64,000 nt of DNA from Gammaproteobacteria bacterium (GCA_947455595.1 CANGOP010000014.1:20771-84770); one strand, 5' to 3'. Counted from the stretch's first letter, positions 38,750 to 50,797 are shown. Notes: a model not told the origin generated them from the letters alone. Made by a program: numbers and translations.

Positions 38750-39658
38750 TTACGGGGTGGCTGTTTCTATCGACGACTGTTGGTCAGCCAGATCCTTCTC
38801 GAACTCAGCGCGAGAGGCTTCGACGAAGCGACCCAACTCGCCGGCGTCTATAAACGGATTGGGGCCTTCGGGGCGCATGGCAGCTCGCTTCTCCCACAAC
38901 CGGAAGAAGTCCTTGTGATTAGCCAAGAAGACATCGGCATGCAGCGTGGCTAGGCGCGTAAACGAGCCGCGGTAATCGTCAATGATTCCAGGATACTGCG
39001 CATTCGGCAGCAGTCGATTCAGCGCCACCGACGTACTGCAATAAAAGACGACGTCAAGCCGTTGACCCCGCGACCACACAGGCATAGTCCACGTCGTGCA
39101 GCCCGCGGTATGCCCCGGCGTGAAATGCGCGGTGAGACGCACAGACCCGAGCATCAGCGCCTCCCCGTCCGCGATCAAGCGATCAACCTTGATCGGGGGA
39201 AAATTCAGATCCGCCACAGACTCGAAACCCACATAACGGCCGGTCTCGAGCGCAACCTGATCGCCTCTGCTTGCAATGAATTGAGCGCCCGAGTCGCGCT
39301 TGAGTTGGGCCAATCCACCCGAATGATCGAAATGAGCGTGACTATTGAGCAGGAACCGGACGTCTTCGACCTTGAAGCCCAGACGGCGAATATTCGCCTC
39401 GATCAATGGCGCGGACTCTTCGAGCGCGCCGTCTATGAGTACTGCCCCTTGCTCGCTGGGGATCAACCACGCCGCCAATTCTTCCGTGCCAACGTAATAA
39501 ATGCCGTCGATCACCTCGAACGGCTCAGCGGGACGATTCCATACAGTCCGAATGTCCGCAGACGAACCCGCACTCTGCACCGGCGCCACACTGCCGACGG
39601 CGAACAAGAGCAACAACGATTGGGCCGCTAATTTCAATCGATGGGTCGCCTTCGCCAT
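38750..39658 (-). CDS. Subclass B3 metallo-beta-lactamase
   Basis: Secreted zinc hydrolase of 302 residues with a signal peptide (LAAQSLLLLFAVGSVAPVQSA). The ligand pattern is that of subclass B3: NSHAHFDHSGG (HxHxDH), FTPGHTAGCTTWTMPV and ANHKDFFRLWEKR (last His). The usual B1 Cys ligand is absent; CSTSVALNRLL carries Ser as in B3. The start at 39658 uses GAGG six bases upstream inside the alternative start at 39670. No regulator such as ampR is adjacent, so expression is probably constitutive. A beta-lactam-hydrolysing activity is predicted from family motifs, not shown. Confidence 0.87.
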   Translation of the reverse strand: MAKATHRLKLAAQSLLLLFAVGSVAPVQSAGSSADIRTVWNRPAEPFEVIDGIYYVGTEELAAWLIPSEQGAVLIDGALEESAPLIEANIRRLGFKVEDVRFLLNSHAHFDHSGGLAQLKRDSGAQFIASRGDQVALETGRYVGFESVADLNFPPIKVDRLIADGEALMLGSVRLTAHFTPGHTAGCTTWTMPVWSRGQRLDVVFYCSTSVALNRLLPNAQYPGIIDDYRGSFTRLATLHADVFLANHKDFFRLWEKRAAMRPEGPNPFIDAGELGRFVEASRAEFEKDLADQQSSIETATP

Positions 39659-39740
39659 GATCCACCTCATCAGTGCAAGAACGGCATCAAACGACTGGAT
39701 CCGTCATTGACTCGCCGCCATTCGGTGAGCGAAGCCTCGA

Positions 39741-40100
39741 TCATTCCGCAGGACGGATCCGGTTGGGGGCATCGACGAGGATCACCTTCGGCTTAAGTCC
39801 AACAGCGTCCTCGCGAGTCATCTGCTCCAACGACAGAATGATCACCTGGTCGCCGGGTTGGAAAAGTCGCGCAGGGCATCCGTTGAGACACACCTCGCCG
39901 CTGTTGGCTTTACCGGGGATCGCATAGGTCTCCCAATGGACCGCGTTGGCCATACTGTTAATGTGCACCAACTGATACGGCATGATCCCAGCGGCCTCCA
40001 TCAGGACAGGGTCGAGGGTGATGCTACCCTCATAGTCCAAGCGCGCTTCGGTCACCCGAACGCGGTGCAATTTGCCCGTGCACACAGTGATGGTTTTCAT
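39741..40100 (-). CDS. panD: Aspartate 1-decarboxylase
   Basis: Pyruvoyl enzyme of 119 residues that makes beta-alanine for pantothenate and CoA. The self-processing site is in RLDYEGSITLD, with cleavage between Gly25 and Ser26 to create the pyruvoyl group. Other family residues are Tyr58-region WETYAIPGKANSGEVCLNG and GDQVIILSLEQM. Length is typical. panB and panC are not in the window. Confidence 0.95.
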   Translation of the reverse strand: MKTITVCTGKLHRVRVTEARLDYEGSITLDPVLMEAAGIMPYQLVHINSMANAVHWETYAIPGKANSGEVCLNGCPARLFQPGDQVIILSLEQMTREDAVGLKPKVILVDAPNRIRPAE

Positions 40101-40170
40101 TCGGACAATCCTTCCTCACGCTGAGGGTCAAGGCGGCACATCGCTTCACGTCACCGGACGGATGACCGAA

Positions 40171-40770
40171 TCAACCGATCGGCAGTCTTCCTGCCAAGGC
40201 GTGTGCCAGTGTTCCGCCGTCGACATACTCCAACTCGCCGCCCACCGGAACGCCGTGTGCGATGCGGCTGGCGCGCACACTGTGACGTGCAGCGACGTCT
40301 GCCAAGAAGTGCGCCGTCGCGTCCCCTTCGACTGTTGGATTGGTCGCGAGAACGACCTCGCGAACGTCGCCTTCCATCAGGATCGCCTCAAACTGGGTAA
40401 TCCCCAATTCATCGGGACCCACACCATCCAGCGGGGAAAGGTGCCCTAACAGAACAAAATAACGACCGCGGAAGCTACCCGACTGCTCAACGGCCACCAC
40501 ATCAGCGGGCATCTCGACGACACAGAGCACTGAAGGATCACGACCTGGCGCAATACAAATGGGGCACAGCTCAGCATCTGCCAACATACGGCAGCGCTTA
40601 CACGGCCCAATGGCGGCGACAGCGCCTTCCAACGCACGCCCCAACTCGAGCGCACCGGCACGATCTTTTTCCAACAAATGGAACGCCATGCGCTGAGCCG
40701 TCTTTTGGCCCACGCCGGGCAGACGACGCAGCGAACTGATCAGTTGCGCGAGCGCTGGGGAGTACTGCAC
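40171..40770 (-). CDS. recR: Recombination protein RecR
   Basis: Protein of 199 residues that works with RecF and RecO to load RecA on gapped DNA. It has the N-terminal helix-hairpin-helix region [20 protein letters not shown], the C4 zinc finger [16 protein letters not shown] (residues about 57-72) and a Toprim domain starting [14 protein letters not shown]. It is directly downstream of ybaB (4-nt gap), the common dnaX-ybaB-recR order. Confidence 0.96.
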   Translation of the reverse strand: MQYSPALAQLISSLRRLPGVGQKTAQRMAFHLLEKDRAGALELGRALEGAVAAIGPCKRCRMLADAELCPICIAPGRDPSVLCVVEMPADVVAVEQSGSFRGRYFVLLGHLSPLDGVGPDELGITQFEAILMEGDVREVVLATNPTVEGDATAHFLADVAARHSVRASRIAHGVPVGGELEYVDGGTLAHALAGRLPIG

Positions 40771-40774
40771 GGTG

Positions 40775-41101
40775 TCAGAAAGGCAGCTTAAAGCCCGCCG
40801 GCAGATTCATGCCGCCCATCAGGCCTGAGAGGCGCTGCTGGGACGCGGCATCGATCTTACGAACGGCATCATTCACCGCTGCCGTGCAGAGGTCTTCCAG
40901 TAACTCCCGATCATCTCCGGCCACGGAGGGATCAATGGAAATTCGGCTGACTTCATGCTTGCCGTTCATGACGACTTTCACAGCTCCGCCACCGGCCTCG
41001 CCCGTCACCGTCATCACGGCGAGTTCCGCCTGCGCCTTCTGCAGGTTGGCCTGCATCTGCTGCGCTTGGCGCATCATGTTTCCCATTCCACCGCGCATCA
41101 C
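40775..41101 (-). CDS. ybaB: YbaB/EbfC family nucleoid-associated protein
   Basis: Small DNA-binding protein of 108 residues. The Met/Gln-rich N-terminus [19 protein letters not shown] and the segment [17 protein letters not shown] are characteristic. It probably acts as a dimer on DNA and lies between dnaX and recR, as in most gammaproteobacteria. The gap to dnaX is 86 nt, to recR 4 nt. Confidence 0.94.
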   Translation of the reverse strand: MMRGGMGNMMRQAQQMQANLQKAQAELAVMTVTGEAGGGAVKVVMNGKHEVSRISIDPSVAGDDRELLEDLCTAAVNDAVRKIDAASQQRLSGLMGGMNLPAGFKLPF

Positions 41102-41187
41102 GTTGCCCTCTTGTCAATTCCACTCAAAGTTCGATGCGGCGCCGCCGTAGCGATGCCCAGATCGCCCGATGGCGCCGCGCCCTGCAT

Positions 41188-42813
41188 TCAATGATTCGGT
41201 TTCACCGTTTCGGTGACCACTTTCGCGCCAAATCGTCGACCCAAGCCAATCACGTTGGGGTCGGCACTTAATGCGGCCTGCGCTTGCGCGAGGCGTGCGG
41301 CCTGCGCTTCCGCCTCACGTTGTGCGGGCGTATCCGACGCTGCCACCTCGCCACCCACACGATGTTCGATGGAGAGGCGAACCATGGCGCCGAAACGCTG
41401 CTGCAGCGCTGACTGCAGTCGCTCTTCCATCTGCGCCGTATGCAGACCTTCCTTTCCGGTGTCCAAGCGCAACAACAGCGTTGAACCGCTGACGCCTGAC
41501 CACGTGCAGTTCGCCGCGAGCTGCTGCGCGCCACCCGTAAGTCCCAGACTGGCAACGAGGGCAATCCACGCTTCGCCCGACAAGGGCAATCCGCCTGCAT
41601 TAGCGCCGACCGGAGGCGCAACAGCACTCGCCCCGGGGTTCGGAACTGCCCGCACGGGTGCCGGGCGTGACGGTGGCGAGGTGATCGATGTCGTCGGGGC
41701 AGCAGCTTTCGTCGGCTCACCGCCCGGTGCCACCGGACGAAATGCCAAGAGCCGCAGCATCGTCATCTCAAATCCGGTACGTGGATCCGGTGCGAGGCCT
41801 AAGTCGCGACGTCCGAGAATGGCCATCTGGTAGTACAACTGAATTTCGTCGGCGGCGAGTTTCCCGGCGAGGCGCGCCACCACCTCAGGATCGTGACCGG
41901 ACTCAGTCGCCGATCCTGCCACCACCTGTTCCAAGGCAATTCGCTGCAGCAAGCTCGACAATTCGACCAGCACTTGGTCGTAGTCCGGTGCCTGATCATC
42001 CAGCGAATGGATCGTCTCCAACATCGCCGTCGCATCGCCTGCCGCGACGCTCTCCACGAGCCGCGCCACGTGGGTACGATCAATGGTCCCCAACATTGAG
42101 CGAACGTCGGCTTCACCGACACGTCCACCACCGAAGACCAATGCCTGATCCAGCAATGACAGCGCATCACGTAGGCTGCCATCCGCCGCGCGCGCAATGA
42201 GGGGCAATGCCGCCGGTTCCGTGCTCACGCCCTCGGCGCCGAGGATGTGACTCAGTCGGTCGGTGATCTGGCCAATCGGCAAACGCTTCAGATGGAACTG
42301 CAGACAACGCGACACGACCGTAATCGGTAGTTTCTGCGGATCCGTGGTCGCGAGCAGAAACTTGACGTGCGGGGGCGGTTCTTCCAGCGTCTTCAAGAAT
42401 GCGTTGAAGGAGTGCCCCGAGAGCATGTGCACTTCGTCGATGAGGTAGACCTTGTAACGCCCGCGGGAGGGCGCGTACTGCACGTTCTCAAGCAATTCGC
42501 GGGTGTCTTCAACCTTGGTCCGCGACGCCGCGTCGACCTCAATCAGGTCGACGAAACGGCCCTCGTCAATTTCGCGGCATGCCGAACAGGTGCCGCACGG
42601 CTGGGCACTGACGCCCGAGTCACAGTTCAGCGCTTTGGCCAGCAAACGAGCAATCGTGGTCTTACCGACGCCACGGGTACCCGTAAACAGAAAAGCGTGG
42701 TGAACCCGACCTGAATCGAGCGCGTTAGAAATGGCACGGACGACGTGTTCTTGGCCAACGAGTTCGCTGAAGGCCTTGGGTCGCCACTTGCGGGCAAGAA
42801 CGAGGTAGCTCAA
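41188..42813 (-). CDS. dnaX: DNA polymerase III subunits gamma and tau
   Basis: Clamp-loader ATPase of 541 residues. I place the start at TTG 42813, giving LSYLVLARKWRPKAFSELVG, the usual beginning of DnaX; the longer frame up to 43014 runs through the SRP RNA gene and is not coding. Walker A is GTRGVGKTTIARLLAKALNC, the zinc module CGTCSACREIDEGRFVDLIE, then DEVHMLSGHSFNAFLKTLEE and sensor VVSRCLQFHLKRL. A Pro/Ala linker and a tau-like C-terminal domain follow. No obvious A-rich slippery site for gamma production was seen. The gene is followed by ybaB and recR. Confidence 0.93.
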   Translation of the reverse strand: MSYLVLARKWRPKAFSELVGQEHVVRAISNALDSGRVHHAFLFTGTRGVGKTTIARLLAKALNCDSGVSAQPCGTCSACREIDEGRFVDLIEVDAASRTKVEDTRELLENVQYAPSRGRYKVYLIDEVHMLSGHSFNAFLKTLEEPPPHVKFLLATTDPQKLPITVVSRCLQFHLKRLPIGQITDRLSHILGAEGVSTEPAALPLIARAADGSLRDALSLLDQALVFGGGRVGEADVRSMLGTIDRTHVARLVESVAAGDATAMLETIHSLDDQAPDYDQVLVELSSLLQRIALEQVVAGSATESGHDPEVVARLAGKLAADEIQLYYQMAILGRRDLGLAPDPRTGFEMTMLRLLAFRPVAPGGEPTKAAAPTTSITSPPSRPAPVRAVPNPGASAVAPPVGANAGGLPLSGEAWIALVASLGLTGGAQQLAANCTWSGVSGSTLLLRLDTGKEGLHTAQMEERLQSALQQRFGAMVRLSIEHRVGGEVAASDTPAQREAEAQAARLAQAQAALSADPNVIGLGRRFGAKVVTETVKPNH

Positions 42814-42839
42814 TTGCGGGCCCCGTGATTCAGGATGGA

Positions 42840-42951
<112 letters not shown>

Positions 42952-43106
42952 ATGGAAACCACTCTCCGGAGTCCGCCGGACCGGCCGTTCGACGGCCGTC
43001 ATGCCGGCGGTCAAACCGCCGCCGGACGCCCGCCTCTCGGGCCCTGAAGTCTAGCCCATTCAGACCGGTACCGGCATGGTTTCGCACGCCGGCGCCCTAC
43101 CCGACC

Positions 43107-43127
43107 CACCACCCTGCTACGGTGGTG
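43107..43127 (-). terminator. Stem-loop just after the GH43 gene
   Basis: Seven-bp perfect stem CACCACC / GGTGGTG with a 7-nt loop, beginning 5 bases after the GH43 stop codon in the direction of transcription. No T-run follows. It separates the yghU-GH43 transcript from the SRP RNA gene further downstream on the same strand. Confidence 0.45.
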
Positions 43128-43131
43128 CCCC

Positions 43132-44832
43132 TCACTCCGGCTGGTAGCGAAACTGCGAAAAGTCGGCGTACCCGGTCGTTGGGCGGCCGTTGCTGCTGCC
43201 GTAGAGACCGAGAACCACACCCGTGTAATTAAAGCCCGGGAGCACTGCCGGCGACAGCGCTCGACCGTCCAAGACGGGCCCGGCGGCATGCCAGTGATGC
43301 CGATCGGTGGAATAGGCGAATTGGTAGCGCAGACCCTGCCCACGGATTTGTAGGTCGATCGGCACGGACGGAACCGGGATGGCGGCCTCGTCATGGCGAC
43401 CATCCTCTGTAAAACGACTGATCCGCAACAACCGCTGACCCGCCGCTGTGCTCTGCACCAGACAACCGATGGCTGCCGTGTCTTTTTGAATGACCAACCA
43501 GCCTGCTTCTTCACCAAGTGCAGGCGTGAAGTCGATGCGCACGGACGCCTTGAAATGGAAGTGCCGCTGACGAATACCGACAAAACTGTACAGCTGGCTC
43601 TCCTCCACCGCAGTGGGCTGCAACGCCAAGCGCAGCGTATGGGCACGTTCGTCGAGGCGCACAAAAGGTTCTGGGTGAACGCGCCGCGTGATCCATTCGG
43701 GCTGTAACAGGTTGCCATCGAAGTCGTCGTGGAACGCCTCCTCTCCCACCTCGGTGCGGCTCGGAAATGGCAGCGGATAGGTGGCCTCCACCTTGCCCGT
43801 GTTAGGACTGAACACCGGGAAAATAGCCGGATTCTTTTTCCACCACTCCCGTTCGCGCTGCCACTCGACCGGGACGAGAAAGGTCTCGCGACCAATCAAC
43901 GGATGCTGCCCTTCCAAACGACGCATACCCAGCACCACTGCGTACCAACGGCCATCAGGCAACTCCACAAGGTCTGCATGTCCAACACTTGTAATGGGAT
44001 GGTCATAGCTGAGCTGCCGGTGCGTCAGGACCGGGTTTCGCGGGTCATTCCGGTACGGCCCCGTCACCGACGGCGCAACAGCGACCGATACCGCATGCTC
44101 GTAAGAGGTGCCGCCTTCTGCAATGAGGAGCACGTACTCACCATCGCGTTTGAATAACCGCGGACCCTCGGCCCACTCACCCTGACAGCATCCTCGCCAC
44201 AGCGCATAACGGGGACCGAGCAATTGGAATGACTGCGGATCGAATTGCTGCAGCCAGATTTCCGTTTGGCCAGCATAAGCGGGATCTGCAACCATCCGGT
44301 TGGCGACGTACCAGACTTTCCCATCCTCATCAAAGAAGAGTGCCGGGTCGATTCCTTCCGCATCCGCAATCACCGTCGGCGGCGACCAGGCACCATATGG
44401 ATTGGTCGTCGTGACCACGAAACTCATCGCTTTTCCCGCCACAATAGCGGTGGCTACGATGTAAAAGACGCCATCATGAAAGCGGATCGTGGCCGCCTGA
44501 ACCCCGCCGCTGGACTCGACGTGGTCCATGCCCGGCAAAGGCCATTCGGTCATGGCATGAGAAACGATGGACCAATGGACCAGGTCGCGGCTGTGATACA
44601 CCGGCAGTGCGGGGTAGTACTCAAAGCTGGAGGTGACGACATAGTAATCGTCCCCTACTCGCGCAATCGAAGGATCAGGCGCAAAGCCGCGAATCACGGG
44701 ATTAGCGAAAGACAACGATGAGGCGTGCGCCAGTCGGTGGTCCGCGAACGACAGTCCCGATAACCCGAGGGCCAGCAGCAACCCGAACGATCGCCCGTAT
44801 CGATAGATCGCCCGGGGCTGCCCGTCGTTCAC
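43132..44832 (-). CDS. Glycoside hydrolase family 43 (beta-xylosidase/arabinofuranosidase type)
   Basis: Exported glycosidase of 566 residues acting on xylo- or arabino-oligosaccharides. A signal region (GLLLALGLSGLSFADHRLAHA) precedes the five-bladed propeller. Catalytic acids are visible as the Asp in FAPDPSIARVGDDYYV (base), the Asp in EGIDPALFFDEDGK (pKa modulator) and the Glu in GEWAEGPRLFKRDG (acid). The C-terminal 200 residues are a beta-sandwich module as in XynB-type enzymes. Overlap ATGA with the yghU stop indicates coupled translation, an unusual partner for a sugar hydrolase. Confidence 0.9.
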   Translation of the reverse strand: MNDGQPRAIYRYGRSFGLLLALGLSGLSFADHRLAHASSLSFANPVIRGFAPDPSIARVGDDYYVVTSSFEYYPALPVYHSRDLVHWSIVSHAMTEWPLPGMDHVESSGGVQAATIRFHDGVFYIVATAIVAGKAMSFVVTTTNPYGAWSPPTVIADAEGIDPALFFDEDGKVWYVANRMVADPAYAGQTEIWLQQFDPQSFQLLGPRYALWRGCCQGEWAEGPRLFKRDGEYVLLIAEGGTSYEHAVSVAVAPSVTGPYRNDPRNPVLTHRQLSYDHPITSVGHADLVELPDGRWYAVVLGMRRLEGQHPLIGRETFLVPVEWQREREWWKKNPAIFPVFSPNTGKVEATYPLPFPSRTEVGEEAFHDDFDGNLLQPEWITRRVHPEPFVRLDERAHTLRLALQPTAVEESQLYSFVGIRQRHFHFKASVRIDFTPALGEEAGWLVIQKDTAAIGCLVQSTAAGQRLLRISRFTEDGRHDEAAIPVPSVPIDLQIRGQGLRYQFAYSTDRHHWHAAGPVLDGRALSPAVLPGFNYTGVVLGLYGSSNGRPTTGYADFSQFRYQPE

Positions 44833-45704
44833 GTCGGTGGTCGCGCCAATGCATCCGCTAACGGCGCAAAATCGGCCGCATCGTGCCGCTCGCGCAACTG
44901 CTCGGCCGGATCGCCCATCACCCGGTTAACACAGCGCCCACGCCGTACCGCCGGCCGTTCCAGCAACTGGTCGGCCCAGCGCAGCACGTGCGTATAGTCA
45001 TGCACAGACAGAAACTCAGCAGCCGAGTACAGCCACCCTTTCACGATGCCTCCATACCAGGGGAAGATCGCCATATCAGCGATGGTGTAGTCATCCCCGG
45101 CAATGTACTCGGACTCCGCAAGCCGACGATTCAACACGTCCAACTGTCGCTTGCTCTCCATCGTGTACCGGTTAATCGGGTACTCCATCTTGACGGGCGC
45201 ATAGGCATAGAAATGCCCAAATCCACCGCCGAGGAACGGAGCGCTGCCGACCTGCCAGAACAGCCATGACAGACACTCCGCGCGCGCCGACGGGTTCGTC
45301 GGCAGAAAGCGCCCGAACTTTTCTGCCAAGTACATCAAGATGGCGCCCGATTCGAATACGCGCACGGGAGTCGAACCACTGCGATCCACCAACGCGGGGA
45401 TCTTGGAGTTGGGGTTCGCCTCAACAAATCCACTTCCGAACTGATCCCCCTCGCCGATATTGATCAGCCAGGCATCGTATTCGGCCCCCGTGAAACCGGC
45501 TGCCAGCAGTTCCTCCAACAGGATCGTGACCTTGACGCCATTCGGCGTACCGAGCGAATACAGTTGCAGCGGATGTCGTCCCACCGGCAAGGGCCGCTCG
45601 TGGGTCGCACCGGCCACCGGGCGATTGATATGCGCGAAGCGACCACCACTGGCCTTGTCCCACGTCCAGACGGCGGGCGGCACGTAATTCGATTCATCAG
45701 CCAT
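44829..45704 (-). CDS. yghU: Glutathione-dependent disulfide-bond oxidoreductase (YghU-type GST)
   Basis: Glutathione transferase-fold protein of 291 residues. YghU/YfcG-like features are the N-terminal extension YVPPAVWTWDKASGGRFAHI, the thioredoxin-like domain with LYSLGTPNGVKVTILLEELL, the cis-Pro region SKIPALVDRS and ESGAILMYLAEKFGRFLP. Such proteins bind two glutathiones and reduce disulfides or peroxides in the cytoplasm. It is the first gene of a two-gene transcript with the GH43 gene. Confidence 0.92.
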   Translation of the reverse strand: MADESNYVPPAVWTWDKASGGRFAHINRPVAGATHERPLPVGRHPLQLYSLGTPNGVKVTILLEELLAAGFTGAEYDAWLINIGEGDQFGSGFVEANPNSKIPALVDRSGSTPVRVFESGAILMYLAEKFGRFLPTNPSARAECLSWLFWQVGSAPFLGGGFGHFYAYAPVKMEYPINRYTMESKRQLDVLNRRLAESEYIAGDDYTIADMAIFPWYGGIVKGWLYSAAEFLSVHDYTHVLRWADQLLERPAVRRGRCVNRVMGDPAEQLRERHDAADFAPLADALARPPT

Positions 45705-45962
45705 TACAATCTCCTCGATCGAGTTCGAGCTATTGTAACGGAGCCTGGGGCGCGCCGTGCTGGCCTACCGTCACCGAGGGCTTCGCTGACGCGTACTCCG
45801 TACCCCGCTTTGCAGCAGGTCGCCGTCCCTGCTGCCCCGCAGCGAATTGCGGGATAATGAGGCGACACCTTTCGGCGGCGCACCTGCATTGGAAATCAGG
45901 CAGTACGGTTGCGGCTGCGAACAATCCGATTCGCTTGTGGCGGCTGATTTTTTGGAGCTTGG

Positions 45963-46812
45963 ATGAAGATGGCGCGATTTCCGACCTTGATCCTGGCGCT
46001 CGGCACTTTGACCGCAAGCACCGTCCTGGCCGCTGGCGACGATCTGGAAGAAGTCGTGGTCATCGGGACCCGGATGGTCGGCGTCAAAGCGGCCGAAAGT
46101 CTCAGGCCGGTGGATGTGATCGGTGCTGCGGAGCTCGCGCGTGCGGGCCGTGGTACGGTCATGGACGCGTTCTCCGACGCGCTCCCGTCCCTTGATCTGC
46201 AAGCCGTTGGATTTGATCTTGCCAACGAGACGTTGTCGGTCCGCATGGACGGGCTGTCACCGAACCACACCTTGGTGCTGATCAACGGCAAGCGCTTGCA
46301 CGGCACTGCCAACCTAGCGGTGCTGGCCGGCCCTTACCAAGGTAGCGCTGCACCCGATCTGGCTTTCGTCACCTTATCGTCTTTGGCGAGCGTCAAGGTC
46401 CTGCGTGACGGCGCGGCCGCAGAAGATGGCTCCGATGCGATCGCAGGTGTGATGACCTCCGCCTGAAATCCACGACCGAAGGGCGGTACTGAGAGTATCG
46501 TTCACGGCGCCTACGGCAGCGGCGATGGCGTGACCCCTGCGATCACGGATCCGGGTGATGGACATAACTGCCGCGATCAAATCAGGGCGAAGTTGATTAC
46601 AGATGTCGATGTTGAGTACCGGTTGGCATCGCGTATCGGCATCAGCATAGGGGCTAAAAATCTCTTTCAGGTCCGCCCTGATCGCGTGAATGCTGAGGGA
46701 CTTGCCGCGAGCGCGGCGGCCGGCAATCCGGCCGTTGAGATTTAACCCAGCTTCTCGCCCTTCGGCATCAATGGGGGGGTATTACTTCGTGCGGGCGAGT
46801 ATCGATCTTTAG
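45963..46812 (+). pseudogene. Decayed TonB-dependent receptor gene
   Basis: Starts intact: signal peptide, TonB-box-like DDLEEVVVIGTRMVG and a plug domain with LVLINGKRLHGTANLAV and SSLASVKVLRDGAAAEDGSD, stopping at 46466. Reading on in another frame recovers receptor-like LKSTTEG, an extra G in 46481-46483 shifts the frame again to TESIVHGAYGSGDG, and the sequence then jumps to a late barrel segment (ITDVDVEYRLASRIGISIGA, KNLFQVRPDRVN). A TAA replaces an expected Tyr codon near 46743, and a seven-G run near 46772 shifts the frame of the terminal YYFVRASIDL before TAG at 46810-46812. Most of the barrel, probably over 1.5 kb, is deleted. Not a functional receptor. Confidence 0.88.
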
Positions 46813-46940
46813 TCGCCCACCGCAGCCCGTCGACACATCCCCGTGATGGGGCCGTTGGTTGAACGGGCGCGACGGGGTACCGATGATGCCCGACCCGCTC
46901 ACGACCTCAGCCGTGAGGGATGCCATCCCACGCGATGCTA

Positions 46941-46970
46941 CCGGTATCGGTGTTTCACCACCGACACCGG
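46941..46970 (-). terminator. Stem-loop downstream of katG
   Basis: Twelve-bp stem CCGGTATCGGTG / CACCGACACCGG with a 6-nt loop, 20 bases past the katG stop. The single mismatch is a G-U pair in the katG transcript, so the stem favours that strand. No T-run follows. Confidence 0.5.
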
Positions 46971-46990
46971 AGCATCCCCATCACCATCGC

Positions 46991-49566
<2,576 letters not shown>

Positions 49567-49989
49567 ATGCCCAAACCGCCCCTCTGGTTTACGTTGGTGA
49601 GCGCTGTCGCCGTCCTTTGGAACATCGCCGGGTTGCTGGCTGTCGTGAGCGATCTGCGGCTCTCTCTCGGGGATGTCTCTCACTTATCCCCAGCACAGCA
49701 GGCGCTCTACGCTGCCCGACCCCTCTGGTCAGTGGCGTCCAGCATCCTGGCCGTCGTCAGCGGAACCGTTGGGTCTGTCGGGCTGGCGATCCGACGACGG
49801 TGGTCAATCACCGCGCTCATCGTTTCATTGTTGGGTGTCATCGGTCAGGACGTGAGCTTGCTTCTGATGTCTCCACTCGCGTCGTCCGTCAATCGAACCG
49901 CCGTGGTGATGCAGAGCATGGTGGTGGTCGTGGCATTGGCACTGATTGGGCTCGCCAAGCGTGCAGACCAACGCCAGTGGCTCAGCTGA
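49567..49989 (+). CDS. Four-helix membrane protein of unknown function
   Basis: Protein of 140 residues with four predicted TM helices (about 5-27, 52-73, 79-98, 113-132). The pattern WFTLVSAVAVLWNIAGLLAV with later LSPAQQALYAARPLWSVASS is found in small uncharacterised proteins of Bacteroidetes and proteobacteria; I cannot name a function. AGGAAAT is the ribosome-binding site. Single gene divergent from katG. Confidence 0.75.
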   Translation: MPKPPLWFTLVSAVAVLWNIAGLLAVVSDLRLSLGDVSHLSPAQQALYAARPLWSVASSILAVVSGTVGSVGLAIRRRWSITALIVSLLGVIGQDVSLLLMSPLASSVNRTAVVMQSMVVVVALALIGLAKRADQRQWLS

Positions 49990-50563
49990 GGGTTCCCGTA
50001 ACTTGGGACTGAGCGATGCGAAAGGGCCTACCGCCGCATCGATATCGACCCTCGTCACTCACGTGCATGGATCGACCGCATCCGCCGATCCCGACCATGG
50101 AAAATGTCTGAAAGTTCTAGGTGACATGCGCCAGAATTCAATTTGAAGATTCCCTAAGAGAGTCTGCTCGCCGAGGCGCATTGAACGCAGGGCTGCGGGG
50201 CCGTTTTCAACGTGCTGGCGCAAGCCGTCTTCCTCAACCGAGCAGCGTGCGAGATGCGGCCGAATATCACCCTACGATCATCGGGCGCGACGGATATACG
50301 GCTAGCGCGCTCCTTGGTTGCTAACAGTTCCTTCATTTCCGCGGCACTTCCGCGCGCCTGGATTGATTGTTAGAAATCCGCCGACTGAGTTGAGTCGCCA
50401 TAAAGTAAGTCCGCCTCTGCCGCAGGCCGCAAAGGGCCGGCAAGCACATCACGAAACACCCTCTTGAGGACTGATTACAAGTCTCCTTCACAGCCCACGC
50501 ACGACAGTTTGACAGCCACCGAAATGATATATACCATTGATATCTACCTTTAGAGATGATCCC
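49990..50563. other. Long gene-poor stretch before vapBC
   Basis: About 570 bases without a convincing gene. A minus-strand frame 50333-50728 overlaps vapB and looks like a chance frame, and the short plus-strand frames have no ribosome-binding site. Base composition drops to more AT-rich than the housekeeping regions, which suggests the start of acquired DNA. The vapBC promoter lies at its right end. Confidence 0.45.
50509..50548 (+). promoter_or_regulatory. Putative vapBC promoter with direct-repeat operator
   Basis: TTGACA at 50509-50514 is a consensus -35, and TACCAT at 50532-50537 is a fair -10 after 17 bases. Overlapping the -10 are two 11-bp direct repeats, TGATATATACC (50525-50535) and TGATATCTACC (50538-50548), differing in one base and starting 13 bases apart. 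VapB antitoxins repress their own promoter, so these repeats are a plausible operator. Confidence 0.5.
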
Positions 50564-50797
50564 ATGGATACGGCGCGGCTCTTTCAATCTGGCAGAAGCC
50601 AAGCGGTACGTCTTCCCAAGGAGTATCGGTTCTCCGGCAGCGAAGTACGCGTATCGCATGTGGGCAATGGCGTCTTGCTTATGCCGGTAGATCAACCCTG
50701 GGCAATCATGGAGGCCGCGCTTGAGCAATTCGAGCCTGGATTCAAACTCACACGCGAACAGCCCGCTCAGCAGGTCCGGCCAGAGATCGCGCGTTGA
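50564..50797 (+). CDS. vapB: VapB-type antitoxin (AbrB-like fold)
   Basis: Antitoxin of 77 residues. The N-terminus DTARLFQSGRSQAVRLPKEY with EVRVSHVGNGVLLMPV is the classic swapped-hairpin AbrB/SpoVT DNA-binding domain of VapB proteins; the C-terminal 35 residues would bind the toxin. ATG at 50564 fits the domain; the frame start at 50537 lies inside the promoter repeats. The stop overlaps the vapC start (TTGA). Confidence 0.9.
   Translation: MDTARLFQSGRSQAVRLPKEYRFSGSEVRVSHVGNGVLLMPVDQPWAIMEAALEQFEPGFKLTREQPAQQVRPEIAR

Noticed and set aside
50333..50728. 131-codon minus-strand frame across the vapB start
   Set aside because: Overlaps the vapBC promoter and vapB on the opposite strand, with no ribosome-binding site or family likeness.
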